From Paracoccaceae bacterium (lineage in GTDB: Bacteria; Pseudomonadota; Alphaproteobacteria; Rhodobacterales; Rhodobacteraceae), in assembly GCA_019090795.1 (NCBI GenBank), contig JAHRVG010000072.1, positions 1 to 43,959 on the forward strand: a stretch of 43,959 nt of DNA, in the 5' to 3' direction. Shown here piece by piece: positions 1 to 10,511 of the stretch. Each line of letters starts with the position of its first letter. Position 1 is the stretch's first letter. A program made the position numbers and the translations under genes. Under the pieces are notes generated by a model that saw nothing but the letters and a program-made list of their open reading frames with translations, was not told the DNA's origin and ran no database searches.

Positions 1-1931
1 ATACGATCTACGGCGGTGATGGGAACGACAAATTATTCGGAAATGGAGGCGACGATGTTTTTTACGGCGGCAGCGGCGTTGACTCGATTGAGGCGGGCAT
101 CGGCAATGATACGGTATTTGGCGGCGACGGCGACGACCGGGTTAACGCCACCTACGGGGACGACGTAATTGACGGCGGCAATGGCGACGACTGGCTGCGC
201 GGCAGTTTTGGTAATGACACGTTTTACAGCGGCAACAATGATGGGGATGATTATGAATGGGGTGGCTACGGCGATGACACCTTTATTTTCTACAACAACT
301 TTGGCAATGACACGGTTGACGCTGAAAACGAGGACGAAGTTAACGGCGACACCCTTGATCTGAGCGCCATCACCGATGACTTGACGGTTGACCTAAGCAG
401 CGGCAATAACGGCAACGGCAACTTTAGCGACGGCACTTATACCGCCACCTATATTGATGTCGAAAACATCATCCTGTCAGCGGGCACTGATACTTTAAAA
501 CTGGCCGATGAATCGGGCAATGACACCGTCAAGAATTTCACTGGCCCTACCGACAACGGCGACGGCACCTTTACCGGCCATGATATGCTGGATGTCACCA
601 GCCTGACCCGCGATGCGCGCACGACGCCGGTGAATACAAATGACGTGGTGGTAACGGATGACGGAAACGGCAACGCGGTTCTGACATTTCCCGGAGGCGA
701 AAGCCTTACCTTGATTGGTGTTTCTCCGGCCGATCTGTCGACACCGGAATCCCTTGTGGCAATTGGCATTCCAGCTCCCTCTGATGGAATCGTGTCGGGT
801 ACAGCGGGAAATGACTTTATCTTCACCGGATACAGCGGCGACAATGATGGCGATTTCATCGACAATAATGATGCGCATCTTTCGGGTGAATTCGGGGATG
901 ACGATATCGTTAAAGCCGGTAACGGGGACGACACGGTTTACGCTGGCGATGGCAATGACGAGGCTTACGGCGGCGCAGGAAGTGATACAGTTTTTGCCGG
1001 TCTGGGGGATGACTTTGTTTCGGGTGGATCTGGCAATGACGACCTTTACGGCGAGGACGGCGCGGATGAAATCAAGGGCGGGATTGGCAATGACACCTTT
1101 ACCGGTGGTGCCGGGTCCGACACGCTTTCAGGCGGTGACGATGCCGATGTATTTCTGGGTGGCAACGCGGGCGACAAGATTGATGGTGGCGAAGGCGGGC
1201 TTGACAAGGATACGCTGGACCTGACCGGTTCCGGCCCGTTGCGGGTTGTTTATGACGCCGTTAATTCCGAAAACGGCAGGGTCGACTTTCTGAATGGCAC
1301 CGGGGGCATCTCGAGGTCGATGAATTTCCAGAATATTGAGACAGTGATCCCCTGCTTCACACCCGGCACCCTGATCAGCACCCCGAACGGATCCAGACCA
1401 GTTGAAAGCCTGCGCCAAGGTGACCGGGTAATCACCCGCGACAATGGAGTGCAGAAAATTCGCTGGATTGGCAGTAAACACCTTGATCAAGCGGCGCTGT
1501 CTGCAAATCCTAAATTGCGCCCGGTATTGGTGCGCAAAGGGTCGCTTGGCTTTGGCCTACCTGAACACGACATGATGCTCAGCCCCAACCACCGTGTCCT
1601 TATTCGCAACGAGAAAACATCGCTTTATCTGGGAGAAAAAGAAGTTCTTACAGCAGTGAAGCATATGATAAACAATAAGGATATTCTTCACGTAAACGCC
1701 CAGAGTGTTAACTATATCCACTTCATGTTTGATCGCCACGAGGTTGTTTTGTCAGATGGTGCCTGGAGCGAAAGCTTTCAACCGGGTGATTATGCCCTGC
1801 AAGGCATTGATGAGGCGCAGCGCAACGAAATATATGCCCTATTTCCAGAACTGAAAAGCACCAATACACGAAAGGCCTTTCCTTCTGCCCGCAGAACGCT
1901 GAAAGCATATGAAACGCGGCTTGTGATTTGA
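1..1931 (+). CDS. RTX calcium-binding protein with C-terminal Hint domain (5' truncated by window)
   Basis: The reading frame (codons beginning at base 3) is open from the window edge, so the N-terminus lies outside. The first ~120 codons and those between about 800 and 1200 encode glycine/aspartate-rich nonapeptide repeats of the GGxGxD type (for example GGDGNDKLFG, GGSGNDDLYG), which fold as calcium-binding beta-rolls in type I secreted proteins. From about base 1345 the sequence CFTPGTLISTPNGSRPVESL opens a Hint_2-type domain: a nucleophilic Cys after the block, and SPNHRVLI as the histidine-bearing block. This family is common in Rhodobacterales, usually as large exported proteins. The Hint domain may self-process, but splicing is not shown. 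The C-terminus is short and basic. No secretion genes are visible beside it. The family is certain enough; the target and full length are unknown. Confidence 0.9.
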   Translation, partial: TIYGGDGNDKLFGNGGDDVFYGGSGVDSIEAGIGNDTVFGGDGDDRVNATYGDDVIDGGNGDDWLRGSFGNDTFYSGNNDGDDYEWGGYGDDTFIFYNNFGNDTVDAENEDEVNGDTLDLSAITDDLTVDLSSGNNGNGNFSDGTYTATYIDVENIILSAGTDTLKLADESGNDTVKNFTGPTDNGDGTFTGHDMLDVTSLTRDARTTPVNTNDVVVTDDGNGNAVLTFPGGESLTLIGVSPADLSTPESLVAIGIPAPSDGIVSGTAGNDFIFTGYSGDNDGDFIDNNDAHLSGEFGDDDIVKAGNGDDTVYAGDGNDEAYGGAGSDTVFAGLGDDFVSGGSGNDDLYGEDGADEIKGGIGNDTFTGGAGSDTLSGGDDADVFLGGNAGDKIDGGEGGLDKDTLDLTGSGPLRVVYDAVNSENGRVDFLNGTGGISRSMNFQNIETVIPCFTPGTLISTPNGSRPVESLRQGDRVITRDNGVQKIRWIGSKHLDQAALSANPKLRPVLVRKGSLGFGLPEHDMMLSPNHRVLIRNEKTSLYLGEKEVLTAVKHMINNKDILHVNAQSVNYIHFMFDRHEVVLSDGAWSESFQPGDYALQGIDEAQRNEIYALFPELKSTNTRKAFPSARRTLKAYETRLVI

Positions 1932-2144
1932 CAATGGGTAGCTGGCCGTCTTGGGTCCTGAACCCGGCGCATTGAGCACCTCGCTCACATTCCCTCAAAA
2001 ACATAGCCTAAAACCTTTGGCGCCGGATTTTTCGGCCTTTCCCAAACCACATCAATCATTGACTTCTCCCCCATAAAACCCCATCACGCCCGCATACCGC
2101 AACCGGGTGTTTTGTAGGCACCAAAATGACGAGGAGTGCAGCCC

Positions 2145-4091
2145 ATGGCTGAGATTACCCTGACCCTTCCCGATGGAAATCAACGTGTATATCCCGCTGG
2201 AATCACGGGTGCCGATGTGGCCGCCGATATTTCCAAATCCCTCTCCAAATCCGCATTTTCATGCAGCGTGAATGGCGAGCATCGTGACCTGAGCCGCGCA
2301 ATCGAAACAGACGCCGACTTTGCCATCCACACCATGAAAGACGACGCTCAAGCGCTGGAACTGATCCGCCACGACTGTGCCCACATCATGGCGCGCGCAG
2401 TGCAGGAACTTTGGCCTGACGTGAAGGTCACCATCGGCCCTGTCATCGCCAACGGCTTTTATTATGATTTCGACCGCGAAGAACCGTTCAGCCCAGAAGA
2501 CCTCGAAGTTGTCGAGAAAAAGATGCGCGAGATCATCAATAAACGCGAGCCAGTACGCACTGAATTGTGGGACCGCGCGCGCGCGATCAAGCACTATGAA
2601 GATAACGACGAACCATACAAAGTAGAGCTGGTCGGGATGATCCCCGAGGGCGAGCCCTTGCGCATGTACTGGCACGGCGCGTGGCAAGATCTGTGTCGCG
2701 GGCCGCATTTGCAGCACACGGGACAAGTGCCCGGTGATTGCTTTAAACTGATGTCAGTCGCCGGTGCCTACTGGCGTGGCAATTCAGACAACGCCATGTT
2801 GCAGCGCATCTACGGGGTGGCGTTCAAGAACAAAAAAGACCTCAAAGCGCACCTGCTGATGCTAGAGGAAGCCGCCAAGCGCGACCACCGCAAGCTGGGC
2901 CGCGAGATGGACCTGTTCCACATGCAAGAAGAGGCCCCAGGCCAGGTATTCTGGCACGCCAATGGCTGGAAAATCTACACCACTTTGCAAGATTACATGC
3001 GCCGCCGTCAGGCAACGGCTGGCTATGTAGAGGTGAACACCCCGCAAGTTGTGGACCGCAAATTGTGGGAAGCATCGGGGCATTGGGACAAATACCAAGA
3101 GCATATGTTCATCGTCGAGGTGGACGAGGAACACGCGCGCGAAAAGGCGATCAACGCGCTGAAACCGATGAATTGCCCTTGTCACGTTCAAATCTATAAC
3201 TCTGGCATGAAATCCTATCGCGACCTGCCATTGCGCATGGCAGAGTTTGGATCGTGTAACCGTTACGAGCCATCAGGCGCACTGCATGGCATCATGCGGG
3301 TGCGCGGGTTTACCCAAGATGACGCCCATATTTTCTGCACCGAAGACCAGATCGAAGCTGAATGCTCACGCTTTATCAAGTTGTTGGCCAGCGTCTACAC
3401 AGACCTTGGGTTTGAGGATTTCAGCATTAAGTTTTCTACCCGCCCCGAAAAACGGGTCGGTTCCGAAGAAAGCTGGGATTACGTCGAGGCTGCACTGGAA
3501 TCTGCGGTCAAAGCAACCGGTGTTCCCTATGAAATCGACCCCGGCGAGGGCGCGTTTTACGGGCCTAAACTGGATTTCAAACTGACCGATGCGATTGGGC
3601 GTGAATGGCAGTTGGGCACCTTTCAGGTAGACCCAAACCTGCCAGAACGCCTTGGAGCAACTTACGTGGGCGAAGATGGGCAAAAACATCGCCCCTTCAT
3701 GCTGCACCGCGCCGTTCTGGGATCGTTTGAACGTTTTATCGGCATGTTGATCGAAAACTATGCGGGAAAATTCCCCCTATGGCTGGCCCCGCGTCAGGTG
3801 GTTGTGGCCCCGATCATTTCGGATGCCGATAACTATGCACGCGAAGTTGTCGCTACCTTGCAAAAAGCGGGCATTCGCGCCGAAGCGGACCTACGCAATG
3901 AAAAGATCAACTATAAAGTCCGCGAACATTCGCTGGGCAAGGTGCCGGTCATTTTGGCAGTGGGTATGCGTGAAGTGGAAGAACGCACCGTAACCGTGCG
4001 GCGTTTGGGCGACAAGCGAACCATTGTGAAATCTCTGGACGAGGTTGTTGGTGAATTACAAACTGAGGCAACACCGCCAGACCAGCGCTAA
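2145..4091 (+). CDS. thrS: Threonine--tRNA ligase
   Basis: Cytosolic class II aminoacyl-tRNA synthetase that charges tRNA-Thr. The 648-residue product has the full family layout: N-terminal TGS domain (about residues 1-62, beginning [11 protein letters not shown]), the editing domain with its HxxxH motif ([11 protein letters not shown]), the catalytic core with the zinc-binding cysteine in KPMNCPCH and the motif 2 region [20 protein letters not shown], and a C-terminal anticodon-binding domain ([10 protein letters not shown]). I chose the ATG at 2145 because GAGGAG at 2131-2136 sits eight bases upstream; a GTG at 2136 in the same frame would overlap that site. A strong hairpin with a T-run follows the stop codon. 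It appears to be transcribed alone. Confidence 0.98.
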   Translation: MAEITLTLPDGNQRVYPAGITGADVAADISKSLSKSAFSCSVNGEHRDLSRAIETDADFAIHTMKDDAQALELIRHDCAHIMARAVQELWPDVKVTIGPVIANGFYYDFDREEPFSPEDLEVVEKKMREIINKREPVRTELWDRARAIKHYEDNDEPYKVELVGMIPEGEPLRMYWHGAWQDLCRGPHLQHTGQVPGDCFKLMSVAGAYWRGNSDNAMLQRIYGVAFKNKKDLKAHLLMLEEAAKRDHRKLGREMDLFHMQEEAPGQVFWHANGWKIYTTLQDYMRRRQATAGYVEVNTPQVVDRKLWEASGHWDKYQEHMFIVEVDEEHAREKAINALKPMNCPCHVQIYNSGMKSYRDLPLRMAEFGSCNRYEPSGALHGIMRVRGFTQDDAHIFCTEDQIEAECSRFIKLLASVYTDLGFEDFSIKFSTRPEKRVGSEESWDYVEAALESAVKATGVPYEIDPGEGAFYGPKLDFKLTDAIGREWQLGTFQVDPNLPERLGATYVGEDGQKHRPFMLHRAVLGSFERFIGMLIENYAGKFPLWLAPRQVVVAPIISDADNYAREVVATLQKAGIRAEADLRNEKINYKVREHSLGKVPVILAVGMREVEERTVTVRRLGDKRTIVKSLDEVVGELQTEATPPDQR

Positions 4092-4125
4092 CAAGGTTTT
4101 AAAACAACACAAATGCAACACTTTT

Positions 4126-4152
4126 TTGGGACGGCCTGTTCTGGCCGCCCAA
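4126..4152 (+). terminator. Rho-independent terminator of thrS
   Basis: A GC-rich inverted repeat, TTGGGaCGGCC and GGCCGCCCAA, is separated by the six-base loop TGTTCT and has one bulged A. It is followed by TTTTT at 4153-4157. It lies 35 bases after the thrS stop codon and before the next gene on the same strand. Confidence 0.85.
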
Positions 4153-4234
4153 TTTTTGCCCATTTCCGAGCGCAGGCTCAAAAGATCAAACAAACAAGTG
4201 CCGCTTAAAACGGCGCGGATATGAGGCGAGAACA

Positions 4235-4420
4235 ATGGCATCCAAAATCGACCCGCGCTTGCGCGACGATGATGGCGCGGAAACTCCGGCCATCAGAACT
4301 TCCAAAAGCATGACAGAGCCTGCGGAAACTAAGGCACATAATGCTGACGTAACCGGTCAGGACCAAACAACCGAGTCACCCTCGGTCAAATTTAGCGAGT
4401 TGCAAGCTCGCTACGGCTGA
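4235..4420 (+). CDS. Small hypothetical protein (61 aa)
   Basis: A 61-residue frame starting with ATG, preceded by a purine-rich GAGGCGAGAACA that can act as ribosome-binding site. The product is hydrophilic and low in aromatic residues, rich in Asp, Glu, Thr and Ser, with no membrane segment or cysteine, so it is probably a disordered small protein. It ends in KFSELQARYG. I do not recognise the family; a resemblance of the ending to SdhE/SDHAF4-type RYG tails is too weak to use. It has its own space between the thrS terminator and the 3' end of eno, and no larger gene covers it. It could be a chance frame, but the start context and position favour a real gene. Confidence 0.5.
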   Translation: MASKIDPRLRDDDGAETPAIRTSKSMTEPAETKAHNADVTGQDQTTESPSVKFSELQARYG

Positions 4421-4459
4421 TCATCCGGTAAAGTTAAAACAGAGCATTCTGCTAAAGAA

Positions 4460-4532
4460 AGCGCTTCCCATGGACTATCAGAACTCCTCCCCTCATGGGA
4501 GGAATTCTGAGCCAACATTGCTTGGAAGCGCT
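4460..4532. repeat. Nested double inverted repeat between the small gene and eno
   Basis: An outer perfect 9-base inverted repeat (AGCGCTTCC at 4460-4468 and GGAAGCGCT at 4524-4532) encloses an inner hairpin at 4479-4509 (CAGAACTCCTCCC, loop CTCAT, GGGAGGAATTCTG) with one mismatch in 13 pairs. It lies between two converging genes, where a bidirectional terminator would be expected, but neither side has a clean T-run. It may act as terminator, mRNA 3' stabiliser, or be a palindromic repeat element. Confidence 0.65.
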
Positions 4533-4554
4533 CGAAGATCGCCCCATTCTTGAA

Positions 4555-6260
<1,706 letters not shown>

Positions 6261-6408
6261 GCCCCATTTCCTTTGATAGCGTCCTTCTAGCGCCTGTGAG
6301 GGAGAGCGCAACCCTGTTTGCGTTAACGTATCCTGATCATAACTGTCCTTCAATCAGGCACGAATTGCCTTATTCAACAGCACAAAACTTGCCCATTCTT
6401 CCCCTTGG

Positions 6409-7419
6409 TTACGGCTTTTCTTCCGTTAATGGTACATTCCAGACTTGTCCTGGCTGCAAGGCGCGAAAAACCTGATCACTAACCCCGTGAGCTTGGCGCG
6501 CAATTGCCAGCGCCTCTAGCTGATCCTCGATAGATTCATCCGTCAGCTGAAATGTGCCCCAGTGGTGGCCCAGCGTATTCTCGGCCCCGCAAATTTTATG
6601 GCATTGCACTGCCTCATCAGGGTTTTGATGTTGCCCCTTCATAAACCAGCGCGGCTCATAAGCGCCAAAAGGGATCAGCGCCAGCCTAAACCCACCATGT
6701 TTTTCCCGCACCGTTTTAAAATTTTTGGCCCCGTGGAACCCCGTGTCGCCAATGTGGTAAATCTTGCCATTTGGCGTGGAAACAACAAATGCCGCCCACA
6801 GCGCCTTGCTGCGATCCCCCATGCCCCGCGCAGACCAGTGGTGCGCTGGCTCAAAGCTGACCGAGACATTATTTTCAAGTTTCACCTCATCGCCCCAGTC
6901 CCCCACAGAAATGCGAAAACTCGGGTCGTGCTTGTGCAGAATTCTGTCATTGCCCAGAGGAGTGATAATCAACGGATCATGCGCCGCTTTCAGCCGCGAC
7001 AGCGTCACCAGATCAAGGTGGTCATAGTGATTGTGCGACAGTAAAACAACGTCGATGGGCGGCAGGTTTTCAAAGGTTATTCCCGGCGCATTCACCCGCT
7101 TTGGCCCGGCAAACCGTACCGGGCTGGCACGGGTAGACCACACGGGATCTGTCAGGAAATTCAACCCCGCTGTTTGCACCAGCATTGTCGCATGACCCAC
7201 AAAACACGCCCGCATGTCACTGCCGACAACCCGCGCAGGCGGTGTATCGGAATGGGGTGAAGGATAGCTGGCGGGCCATTTCTTTTTGCCGCCGCCAAAC
7301 TGCCATTTTAACAAGGCCCTCAGGTTCCCCGGCTTTTGGCCTTGGGGGTTGAAAAACCTCTGCCCGTCAAAATTTTCACTTTCGGGACCAGAGTAATAAG
7401 GGTTCCATTTTCGAGCCAT
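6409..7419 (-). CDS. MBL-fold metallo-hydrolase, NAPE-PLD/UlaG-like
   Basis: A 336-residue metallo-beta-lactamase-fold hydrolase. The metal-binding motif HxHxDH is present as SHNHYDHLD, with further ligands in EPAHHWSARG, HIGDTGF and a late GHHWGTFQL. The N-terminal FVGHATMLVQTAGLNFLTDPVW is characteristic of the branch containing N-acyl-phosphatidylethanolamine-hydrolysing phospholipase D and bacterial homologues. In bacteria the substrate is mostly unknown; phospholipid or phosphodiester turnover is an inference from the family. There is no signal peptide, so it is probably cytosolic or membrane-associated. It starts nine bases after the antiporter gene stop on the same strand, so the two are likely one operon. 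Confidence 0.9.
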   Translation of the reverse strand: MARKWNPYYSGPESENFDGQRFFNPQGQKPGNLRALLKWQFGGGKKKWPASYPSPHSDTPPARVVGSDMRACFVGHATMLVQTAGLNFLTDPVWSTRASPVRFAGPKRVNAPGITFENLPPIDVVLLSHNHYDHLDLVTLSRLKAAHDPLIITPLGNDRILHKHDPSFRISVGDWGDEVKLENNVSVSFEPAHHWSARGMGDRSKALWAAFVVSTPNGKIYHIGDTGFHGAKNFKTVREKHGGFRLALIPFGAYEPRWFMKGQHQNPDEAVQCHKICGAENTLGHHWGTFQLTDESIEDQLEALAIARQAHGVSDQVFRALQPGQVWNVPLTEEKP

Positions 7420-7428
7420 TTTCCTCCC

Positions 7429-8676
7429 CTACAGCAAATCCGGCTCGCGGCCCAGACGCCGTGCCAAGGGCGCAATTGTCAGCCCCTGAACGATGATCGA
7501 GAACAGCACCACGATGTAGGTCATCTCCAACATCAGCGGTTTCCATTCGCTGTCAGGCAGGGTCAGCACCAGTGCCACCGATATGCCCCCCTTGAGGCCG
7601 CCCCATGTCATGATCGGAATCACATCGCTGGTAAAACTGCGGAATGGCTTGAGGATCAGGATCGGCACGGTAACCGCCGCAAGACGCGCGACAAGCGACA
7701 GGGCAATCGAAATCACCCCGCCCCAAAGCGCGTTACCATCGAACGCCACGGCGAAAACCTCGACCCCGATCAACAGGAACAACACGGCATTAAGGATTTC
7801 GTCAATCAACCGCCAAAAGGCATCCAGATAGTCACGTGTTTGCTGGCTCATGCCGTATTTCATCCCCACGTCACCGATAAACAGACCCGCGACAACGGCC
7901 ATGATCGGGCCGGAAAGGTGCAAATAAACAGCCACTTGGTACCCACCAAAGGCGAGCCCGAGCGAGAGCAGAACCTCTAGCGGGTAGTCATCAATGCGGC
8001 GCATGATCTGAAATACGACCCAACCGAGAAACGCACCGAGCAGCGCGCCGCCGATGGCCTCTTGCACGAACAGTTTAGCCGCACCTGCAAGTGTGCTGGC
8101 ATGGGCGTCACCATGCGGGAAGGCGATGCCGACAAGGACCAGAAACACCACATAGGCAACCCCATCGTTGAACAGGCTTTCGCCAGCGATTTTGGTTTCC
8201 AGCGTCTTACGCAGGTTCGCCTCTCGCAACACCCCCAACACCGCAACCGGATCTGTGGGCGAGATCAGCGCACCAAACACCAGCGCCACCAGAAAGGGCA
8301 CGCCCATGAACCAGTGAAAGCCATAGCCCACGATTGCAGTCGAGACACCAACCCCGATGGTTGCCATAAGCACCACCACCCAGGCTTGTTTGCGCAGATC
8401 ACCAAGCTTCACATGCAGCGCACCCGCAAACAGCAGCAGGCCAAGCATGCCCTCTAGCAAGGCGTCGGAAAACTCAAAATCCTGAACCAGCGCCCGCAGA
8501 TTGGCGGTCATGCGCAGTTCCGGCAGCAACAAATCCAAGCCCATAACCCCGAGCGAAGCGGCAAGCGCCACAATTAGAATGCCGATGGAAGAAGGCAGTT
8601 TCAGGAACAAATAGTTAATAGAACCAAAGACCCCCGCCAGAACGATGAGAAGCGAGGCGATTTGCAGGGCTGTCAT
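7429..8676 (-). CDS. CPA1-family sodium/proton antiporter (NhaP-like)
   Basis: Integral membrane protein of 415 residues with about 12 hydrophobic segments starting at the N-terminus (MTALQIASLLIVLAGVFGSI). It carries the conserved CPA1 core GALISPTDPVAVLGVL with the PTDP motif, followed by GESLFNDGVAYVVFLVL containing the ND pair of the ion site. It lacks the long cytoplasmic tail of some NhaP proteins. The expected role is proton-coupled export of Na+ or K+, useful in seawater. It is the first gene of a likely two-gene operon with the metallo-hydrolase downstream. Ion specificity cannot be told from the sequence. Confidence 0.92.
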   Translation of the reverse strand: MTALQIASLLIVLAGVFGSINYLFLKLPSSIGILIVALAASLGVMGLDLLLPELRMTANLRALVQDFEFSDALLEGMLGLLLFAGALHVKLGDLRKQAWVVVLMATIGVGVSTAIVGYGFHWFMGVPFLVALVFGALISPTDPVAVLGVLREANLRKTLETKIAGESLFNDGVAYVVFLVLVGIAFPHGDAHASTLAGAAKLFVQEAIGGALLGAFLGWVVFQIMRRIDDYPLEVLLSLGLAFGGYQVAVYLHLSGPIMAVVAGLFIGDVGMKYGMSQQTRDYLDAFWRLIDEILNAVLFLLIGVEVFAVAFDGNALWGGVISIALSLVARLAAVTVPILILKPFRSFTSDVIPIMTWGGLKGGISVALVLTLPDSEWKPLMLEMTYIVVLFSIIVQGLTIAPLARRLGREPDLL

Positions 8677-8854
8677 TGGGGCATTCCTTTGGAGGATTTA
8701 GCAGTGTCTTTTACACTGCGCAAAGGAGGCTGGCAATCGGTTGTGGGGGTATGTCGCGGAGTGGGCTGAGGAACTTGCGCAGGCATGGATTTTCTACCGA
8801 TAATGGCTATGTGGGGCGAAACGGACTTCTCGCTTGCATGCTTATCGAGGTCTG

Positions 8855-9208
8855 TCAGTTATCCACAAAGACGCTGTTACTCGGGGTTACACCCCGGTGG
8901 TAGGTACAAAAAGTGTCATCCGCATCCGCGGTGGTGGTGTGAATTTTGATGTTTGTAATAACCTCAACGGCCCCATGATCCAAGCAAGCCTGCTGGGCTT
9001 CCTTGACGATGTCTAACAGTTTGTCCAGTTGCCCTTTCATGGTTGTCTCCATCGCACCAACCTGAAAGGGTACATTCGCATTCTTAACAACGTCTATGGC
9101 CTTGTCCACAACTTCAAAATTGTTCCCGCTTCTTACCCTAGGGATAACTTGGAATGCCAAAAAGACATCTGAATTTTGCTGTGTAGGGTGGGATGTGTTC
9201 TCATCCAT
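8855..9208 (-). CDS. Thiamine-binding-fold protein (MTH1187/YkoF family)
   Basis: A 117-residue soluble protein. The core FLAFQVIPRVRSGNNFEVVDKAI, then FQVGAMETTMKGQLDKLLDIV and VITNIKIHTT, matches the small thiamine-binding/DUF77 family, whose members form dimers or tetramers of ferredoxin-like folds. I chose the ATG at 9208 (MDENTS); the frame is open 22 codons further but that part looks unconserved and lacks a ribosome-binding site, whereas GGAG occurs about ten bases before 9208. Members are often linked to thiamine or HMP uptake, but no thiamine gene is near here. It lies alone between the antiporter operon and the iron-binding protein gene. Function beyond ligand binding is not established. 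Confidence 0.75.
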   Translation of the reverse strand: MDENTSHPTQQNSDVFLAFQVIPRVRSGNNFEVVDKAIDVVKNANVPFQVGAMETTMKGQLDKLLDIVKEAQQACLDHGAVEVITNIKIHTTTADADDTFCTYHRGVTPSNSVFVDN

Positions 9209-9288
9209 GCTGTCAATACTCCATTTTACCTGAACATAGTACGCCTGCTGATATGAGCATTTTCCACGAAACATTCAAGCAAACAGAA

Positions 9289-9313
9289 AAGGGGCGCAAA
9301 AACCGCGCCCCTT
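9289..9313 (-). terminator. Rho-independent terminator of the fbpA-like gene
   Basis: A perfect 9-base inverted repeat (AAGGGGCGC and GCGCCCCTT, seven-base spacer). Read on the minus strand it is followed by TTTTCTGTTT. It lies 18 bases after the stop codon of the iron-binding protein gene. Confidence 0.88.
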
Positions 9314-9331
9314 ATAGTGATTGGGTATTGC

Positions 9332-10345
9332 CTACTCGTCGAAATTGACTTCCTCTGTCATCTTCAACGATGCACCGCGCAGCTTGGCAACCTCCACCAG
9401 CGGAATGGCATCGCGTTTGAAATCGCCCCAACTGGCGACCAATTTGGACGGTTTGCTGCCAACCTTGACTGGATATTCGCCGTTCTGTTCTGCATAAAAT
9501 TCCTGCGCTTTGCTTGATGACAGCCATTCCATTAGCTTGACCGCATCCGCCTTGTGGGGGGCCGCTTTGGTCAGGGCCACGCCCGCCAAATTCAAATGCG
9601 TTCCGCCACCTTCAAACACGGGGAATATGATGCGCACGCTATCGGCCCAAGCGACTTGCTCGGGGTTCGAGAGCATCTTTTTCATGTAATAATTGTTACC
9701 AATCGCAATGTCGCATTCGCCTGCAAAAATCGCTTTGACCTGCGCGCGATCATTGCCTTGGGGTTTGCGCGCCAGATTGCCCTTGACCCCTTTCAGCCAC
9801 GTCTTGGCCCCGGCAGCACCATGATGCACAATCATTGCAGAAGTCAGCGCCAGATTATAGGCATTGGTGCCCGAGCGTGTACAAATGCGACCCTTCCAGT
9901 TGTCCGATGCCAGTTCCTCATATGTGGTCACTTCGCCATCCTTAACCCGCTCTCGCGATGCATAAACCACCCGCGCCCGTGCGGTCAGGCCAAACCAGTG
10001 CCCTGCCGGATCACGATATTCAGCGGGGATATTGGCACTCAGGGTCTCACTTTCAACCGCTTGCGTAACACCTGCATCAACGATGTTATTCAGACGGGAA
10101 ATATCCACGGTCAGAACCAAGTCAGCGGGGGAACGTTTGCCCTCGGCAACCAGCTTTTCGATCATGCCTTTTTTGAGGAAAACAACATTCACATCAACGC
10201 CGGTTTCCTTGGTGAACTCAGCGAATAAAGGGGCGACCAGTTCCGGTTGGCGGTAGGAATAAATGTTCACTTCCTCAGCCAGCACAGGGGCGGCAACAGA
10301 AGCGGCAAAAGACGCCAGAGCGCAGCTGCGTAAAGTTTTAAGCAT
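9332..10345 (-). CDS. fbpA: Periplasmic Fe(3+) ABC transporter substrate-binding protein
   Basis: A 337-residue periplasmic protein that captures ferric iron for an ABC importer. The N-terminus MLKTLRSCALASFAASVAAPVLA is a Sec signal peptide with an AxA-type cleavage site, and the mature part starts EEVNIYSYRQPELV, typical of the FbpA/FutA/IdiA class. The tyrosine pair in GNNYYMKKML corresponds to the iron-ligand tyrosines of the family. A good ribosome-binding site (AAGGA) precedes the start. The promoter region holds two TGA-N9-TCA boxes, supporting iron repression, and a strong terminator follows. It therefore appears monocistronic; its probable permease partner lies 4 kb away at 14476 and no cognate ATPase is in the window. 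Confidence 0.93.
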   Translation of the reverse strand: MLKTLRSCALASFAASVAAPVLAEEVNIYSYRQPELVAPLFAEFTKETGVDVNVVFLKKGMIEKLVAEGKRSPADLVLTVDISRLNNIVDAGVTQAVESETLSANIPAEYRDPAGHWFGLTARARVVYASRERVKDGEVTTYEELASDNWKGRICTRSGTNAYNLALTSAMIVHHGAAGAKTWLKGVKGNLARKPQGNDRAQVKAIFAGECDIAIGNNYYMKKMLSNPEQVAWADSVRIIFPVFEGGGTHLNLAGVALTKAAPHKADAVKLMEWLSSSKAQEFYAEQNGEYPVKVGSKPSKLVASWGDFKRDAIPLVEVAKLRGASLKMTEEVNFDE

Positions 10346-10384
10346 GGAATCGTCCTTGGTTATCTCTGATGGAGTTTTATTAGA

Positions 10385-10399
10385 TGACTAAAATAGTCA
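10385..10399. promoter_or_regulatory. Iron-Rhodo box 1 (perfect TGA-N9-TCA palindrome)
   Basis: TGACTAAAATAGTCA is a perfect palindrome around the central A and matches the TGA-N9-TCA consensus described for RirA/IscR-type iron regulation in Rhizobiales and Rhodobacterales. It lies 40 bases upstream of the fbpA-like start, where a repressor would block transcription, and between divergent genes. Confidence 0.7.
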
Positions 10400-10409
10400 G
10401 GTCAATAGT

Positions 10410-10424
10410 TGAGAATTATTATCA
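10410..10424. promoter_or_regulatory. Iron-Rhodo box 2 (TGA-N9-TCA)
   Basis: TGAGAATTATTATCA again matches TGA-N9-TCA, with an AT-rich centre but less symmetry than box 1. Its centre is 25 bases from that of box 1, about two and a half helical turns. It could serve the fbpA-like gene, the divergent cyclase gene, or both. Confidence 0.55.
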
Positions 10425-10511
10425 GGTATTTTCTCCACTCTCCAAAAAGTCGTTTGGTGCTACACCGAGAATCGCGTAAGTTGACCAAATAGAAAAAATA
10501 GGGAGAACGAT

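Noticed and set aside
1-1200. Repeated GGC/GAT-rich DNA that could look like a tandem repeat or CRISPR array
   Set aside because: The repetition comes from encoded GGxGxD nonapeptides; there are no constant repeats with unique spacers. No CRISPR array was seen in the window.
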